Of a stretch of DNA of 64,000 bases, positions 59,509 to 64,000 are shown piece by piece (position 1 is the first letter of the stretch; every line of letters begins with the position of its first letter). The translations under genes were made by a program, and so were the position numbers. The notes beneath the pieces were generated by a model, which was not told where the DNA came from, made no database searches, and worked only from the letters and a program-made list of their open reading frames with translations. Source of the stretch: Pseudoscleropodium purum. Its lineage: Eukaryota; Streptophyta; Bryopsida; Hypnales; Brachytheciaceae. Location: positions 20,689,063 to 20,753,062 of the forward strand of contig OZ017795.1 of NCBI GenBank assembly GCA_963969395.1, given 5' to 3'.

Positions 59509-62248
59509 CTAAAAATTTATGAATGGTGGAGCTGGGGCTGGAGCATGTGGAATCAATGAATTCATGGACATTTCTCTTTTGAGTTGTGTCATCCTATTTA
59601 TGTAGAAACATATTTGATGTTAGTGTTGAAAAGCTAAATCAAGTATATTTCAAAAATTTATTTATGGAAATGAAACCTTCTATGATTAATGGAATAGCTA
59701 TTTTAATGTATTAACTTGTTTTTAGTATGTTTTCATTTTAAAATATATGATTGTATATGGGATATGCAATACAATAAATTACAATTCAATCATATTTTTT
59801 AGACATATCAATGATATTTTGTATAAAAATTTATAACGCATCTACCTTAATGATTAATATTATAGTTTGTTATGTACTAAATGAATTTCAAATAAAATCA
59901 TAAATGTAAAGATATTCAATACCTTGAAGAAATAAGTGATGATATAGTAGGTTGGGAATAACCACCACATTTTTGAAGTAAGGGAAACCTGATTACAACA
60001 ATAATCATAAAAATTTAAGCATTTAATATAATTTGGATGAATATTTTTAAGTTTTTATCATATTTTTTAAACATGTGATACAACAATAATGGATAATTTA
60101 AATTTAAATTTTATCATTTACTTTTGTAATTGAAAATTCAAAAATCTCATCTATATTGTATTTCTAAATAATCCCATATATATTTTAACAACCAGATGGA
60201 TTCTATTGTCATAAATAAATAAAACTAATAAAGAGCTTTTATAACATTTTTGTTTTATAATAAAAATTGGGAGTAACTTACTTGTTATTTTCATTGCAAC
60301 TTGTATTGCAATTTTGACTTTTGCATATACTTCCAGATTTTGGACTACCATATTCAAAGTCATTACAGCTAGTTGTAGGACTACCACCATAGTTAACTTG
60401 AGTACCTTTTCCTATTTTAAAATTTAATTTTACTCCACTTCCTGGCATACTCAACTATACATCAAATATTATCTTTGGCTTTAAGAATTTTTTTGAAAAT
60501 TCAAACAATGAAAAATTATATCAAATTGAATTTTTGCTACCAATTCTTGTATATGATTTTATTTTTGTATGCATAGAATAATATTGAATTGAATTTTATA
60601 TTTTGATTATTGTAAAATAAAACATTGTTAATTGAACATTAGTGTGATTGGATTCATAAACACAAATTGCTTCTGTTTTTTTATAGACAGTAAAATATTT
60701 CAAAATTCTATTTCAAAATTCAAATTTGATGTCTTTACTTGTACAACATTAGAACCATTGGAAATAATTGAATTATTAGAAACATCTGAATTGTATTGAT
60801 CTTGAAGACTTGTGCTTCTAGAAATTTATCAAATTAGAAAAAATAAATTTAATATTGCATAATTTAGTATTTACATAAATATAATAGGCATGAATAGTTA
60901 ATCAAAATGTACTTCTATTAAACTATATTTAATGGATCTCCATAATTCGAGTAAAAATTAAGATTAGTTAGACTCTATAACCAATTCAATTGATTTTATG
61001 AAAGCATTACAACAAACGTACTTGGGTGACTTGGGTGATGTTGGTGATTTTATGTCTCCTCTGAGAAGAAAAAATTGAATTTGAAATGTTATAATAATTT
61101 CTATTGTTTTAGAACAAAAGAAATATGGTGCTTATAATTGGTAAAATGTGTTATTATTTGATTCAATAAAATTGATCAATAGCATATGTAATATTGTTTT
61201 GGACTTGTAACATATATATTTCATGACTTATAATAATGACAAATACTCGAACCTGTTATGTTGAAGAGGTGAATATCCTTGATCACCACCTTTAAGTAAC
61301 ATTGTTGGATAAGATTTTGGATTTCCAATTACCTCTGCTAAAGTATCACCCACTAATGAAATTTTCAAATTATCTGCGGGAGAATGGATTTTATAACTAA
61401 GTTTTTCTTTCATAGCATCAACTACTGCATTTGATTTTCTATCTGCTGAAGTATTAAAACAAGGATGTGTGTTAATTTTATTCTTTGGAGTTGAATGTAT
61501 TACAATAGAAACAGGACCATGGTCTTTTTTTGTTGTCAAAGTGACTTTAGATTTATTATTATTATTATTTTTTGGTGAACAAGGTGGATGTGACAACGAG
61601 ATGGTAAAATCTTTTCCACTTGGTTGTTTAACACATATAATATTAGGTGATGTTTTTTCACGTTTTATAGTTGCATTTGATGGACTTGGAGGTGTTTGCC
61701 CTCTTGGACATTTTATTATAGTTTCTGAGTTATTTTGCCAACATGTCATTGTTACTATTATGAAGAATTAAATAACACCCAAAATATTCAATAGACATTA
61801 TTTGACATATGCACATTTGTTTTGAAAATTTGAAAAAACTAAATCAGATGATTGGAAGATAACAAATCCACCAACTCTTCAAAAATTTAAAAACTTTGAA
61901 TTGATTTTTGCTTCTCCGAATCATTTGTTACAACTTTTTTCACAAGCATTTGCAAAATTCAAAAACTATTTCAACCTCTATCATAAAAAAGATGTACATT
62001 GGGTCCTATTGTGATTTTTTGCATAGGAGTGTCATTTTCCATTCTTTTGTTTTTGGGTGGCAAAGCCTTTAAACATTTTTTGGAAAAATGAAAATCATAT
62101 TCCTTATATTCACTACTAATATAAAACTTTGTAGGTTGAGTAAATTGTGCAGGTTGAGTAAAACCAACGGATTTTGGCATATTTAATGTTGGTTGTCTAT
62201 TGCCAAATTCTATAACAATACTTCCTTGTTTCAAAACTTCTATTGATC
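59509..62248 (-). CDS. Unrecognised seven-exon gene (5' end unresolved)
   Basis: Seven exons on minus (62248-61976, 61754-61253, 61060-61022, 60817-60739, 60454-60282, 59988-59923, 59593-59509) each have AG and GT borders and join without a stop to at least 405 aa; the first piece starts in phase 1, so an upstream exon is needed. The protein is Asn/Ser/Pro/Lys-rich, with an (AAT)n-encoded Asn run. Two Cys pairs lie early (MTCWQNN, IIKCPRG) and a Cys cluster late (TTSCNDFEY, SICKSQNCNTSC, QKCGGYSQP). Other readable parts are KITIGPNVHLFYDRV, LKISLVGDTLAEVIGNPKSY and a Pro/Ala end APAPAPPFINF. I recognise no family. It sits alone in AT-rich DNA, probably sharing a promoter region with the plus-strand gene at the right edge. 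Codon use is AT-biased, unlike the other genes here. Confidence 0.65.
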
Positions 62249-62429
62249 CTATTTAACATATCTTGCCACAATTATGACCTAAACATGTTAGATCAAATAT
62301 CAATGTTTACACAATCGTCAATGTTTAATGTGTCAATTACAAAAAATTCAGAATTCAAGAACATTGAATTTAAATAAAATTACAAATTTTTGAATGCAAA
62401 TTATTCAAATTTTTAATTCAAATTTGGAA

Positions 62430-63508
62430 GAATCTTAGGAGCGGAGGAGCCTTGTGAAGGTGCCCGTCTGAATGCTTAAGTTATCCCAGCCAGACACAAA
62501 GAGAGCGGGAAAGGATAACGAGCGGGTGTACAGTTCAATACGAATATTCGCTTCAAATGCCACGTTTGATTATTATAAATTTAGAGCGAATCATTAGATG
62601 CCACTCATGCTGAGGGGTGGTGCCCATGTGGCACCTTCAGTCCCTACCCGTTACGCGCGGCTTCCGGAAGTCATGGGATAGTGCCTAACCTGAACGAATG
62701 AAATTCGGGAAACGGAGGATGAAAAAGTGGATGATCGAAGGACGAACGAGGAATATGGACGATGAAACGATGACGAGAAAGTTTGCTGAGGATAGGGGGC
62801 GGACCTATTTACATTGGCAGTTACGATAAGCAACTTACCGGTACATTGAATGGCGGGAAATGGTGGGAACTTGCATCTTTCCCGCGCCTGTATTCATCCT
62901 TTTCAGTCGTGATTTTGGATGGTTTCCTCGATAGGAGGGACGATATTCGTTATAAAGGATGATAAATCGGCGGAGAGCGTCGCACGAGCTTTGGAAAGAA
63001 CCCTAGGTTTCTAGCTAGCATTGGGGTTTGCTGCTGCCCGTGCAGCGAGCGGTTGCGCGAGAGCACACTAGGGTTAATCGCAACGTGTGACTCGGTGGTT
63101 AGATCGGGCGGGAAGATCCGTCGATACGGACGGCTGATGCTTAGCTACTGGGACTCTTTTTCCTCGTGCGATTTGATGCAGTGACCGAGCCGGTGCGATC
63201 TCTGGCGGAGAGGGTTTGTGGCGGTTGTTAGTTGCCGAGGGGATGATCGGCGTTGTTGCAGAATGCGATGGGAGCGGCTTGTGTTGGGAGTCTGAGTAGG
63301 AGAGTGTTGGCGAGCGTTCCGTGTATGGCCTGGAGAAGTTTTGGAAGCTCGAGATTTGGATACTTTTGGTTTTGAAGGATTTGGGAACCTTGTTGTGCGC
63401 AGGAAGATTGGAATTGCTGTCTGCGTGTGTTCATCGTGGGGTTTGGATACCCCTGGATGCTGGACAAGCTCGGGGCTGCTGCCCAGACTTTTCAACTCGC
63501 TGGGGAAA
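62430..63508. promoter_or_regulatory. GC-richer island, probably a divergent promoter
   Basis: GC rises sharply at about 62.43 kb. ACCCTAGG-type and CTAGGGTTAA motifs at about 63001 and 63069 resemble plant telo-box variants. To the right a long leader with short upstream ATG frames leads to the candidate gene at 63509; to the left, the missing 5' exon of the 59.5-62.2 kb gene is expected here. Confidence 0.4.
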
Positions 63509-63637
63509 ATGACCACCATGCTTTTGTATAGGCTGTGCGGGTGTGGCAGCACTGGGAACCTGCACTATGTCAAGGGCGTGGCTATGTTCAGTCGCAGAGA
63601 GAATTGTAGTTTGGAGAGCGACGGACTCAATCACAAG
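63509..63637 (+). CDS. First coding exon candidate of an unrecognised plus-strand gene
   Basis: An ATG at 63509 opens MTTMLLYRLCGCGSTG, then NLHYVKGVAMFSRRENC, and ends at a donor CACAAG/GTGG after 43 codons; the frame is open upstream but has no earlier ATG. No family is recognised, and the remainder lies outside the window or in the last 360 bases, where I see no clear next exon. Confidence 0.3.
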
Positions 63638-64000
63638 GTGGATTTTTTCTCTCGTCAGCAGGAAGCGATATCTTAAATTTAGGGAGCTATTTTATTGAAA
63701 TCTGTGCGGAATTGCACTAGTAGAACGAAATTTACTCTGTTGGATCATCGAGACCTTGTTTTGAATTTTGTTTTTAAAGACAATTGCACTGCGACGAAGT
63801 ACGTCGCATTTCCATCGCGCATGGTCAGCCTGGCTCGTCTCTAGTAGCTGGTAATCAAGAGGTGAGGCTTTCGTCGTGACCTGCATTACTGTAGAAATGG
63901 GTGTCCATGACCTTCTTTTTCTGAAACAACTGGGAATATCTAGGTCCATTCTTTCATTTATTTTAACGCTGCTATCGTCCAAAAAGTTTTTTCATTGACT

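Noticed and set aside
59509..62248. HAP2/GCS1 gamete fusogen as identity of the unknown gene
   Set aside because: A short segment (LKISLVGD) recalls HAP2, but the order of parts and the diagnostic Cys-rich fusion region do not match.

Overview
The window comes from the nuclear genome of a land plant. The evidence is plant-type intron/exon genes with GT-AG splice sites, two plant MAP65 genes, a leucine-rich-repeat receptor-type gene, telo-box promoter elements, LINE fragments and a decayed nuclear copy of mitochondrial nad7. Gene islands of moderate GC sit in long, very AT-rich tracts. That layout and the short introns suggest a non-seed plant such as a bryophyte, but the sequence does not fix the lineage.

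Layout. At 1-2634 (minus) is the 5' part of an LRR receptor-type gene that runs off the window. 2.6-11.1 kb is intergenic with several local tandem duplications. 11.1-13.2 kb (minus) is a complete four-exon GIY-YIG domain gene. 14.2-20.5 kb is gene-poor but highly structured: about 25 copies of one 11-bp palindrome (16.4-18.4 kb), then a mitochondrial nad7 fragment (18.6-19.1 kb), then a TTAA-flanked MITE-like element (19.6-20.5 kb). 20.75-23.0 kb (plus) is a complete nine-exon FCF1/UTP24 ribosome-biogenesis gene with telo-boxes.

28.5-42.1 kb holds two MAP65 paralogues arranged tail to tail: copy A on plus (11 coding exons, 603 aa) and copy B on minus (11 coding exons, 696 aa). The roughly 4.9 kb spacer contains two LINE 3' ends, one with a decayed reverse-transcriptase region. 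The copies share nearly all exon lengths. One intron interrupts A but not B, and B has a C-terminal exon that is not found for A.

43-62 kb is mostly AT-rich DNA. It contains an orphan first-exon candidate (48.0-48.1 kb), a decayed NB-LRR-like relic (about 49-51 kb), a second copy of the MITE-like element (57.8-58.6 kb) and, at 59.5-62.2 kb (minus), an unrecognised gene whose seven exons join in consistent phase. The right edge is a GC-richer, apparently divergent promoter followed by the start of a plus-strand gene that leaves the window.

The genes are independent single-gene units, not an operon-like system. FCF1 acts in 18S rRNA maturation, the MAP65 pair bundles microtubules, and the receptor and NB-LRR sequences belong to surveillance families. 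The least explained features are the palindrome cluster at 16.4-18.4 kb and the seven-exon gene at 59.5-62.2 kb. All exon boundaries were read by eye from splice motifs and reading phase, without transcript data.
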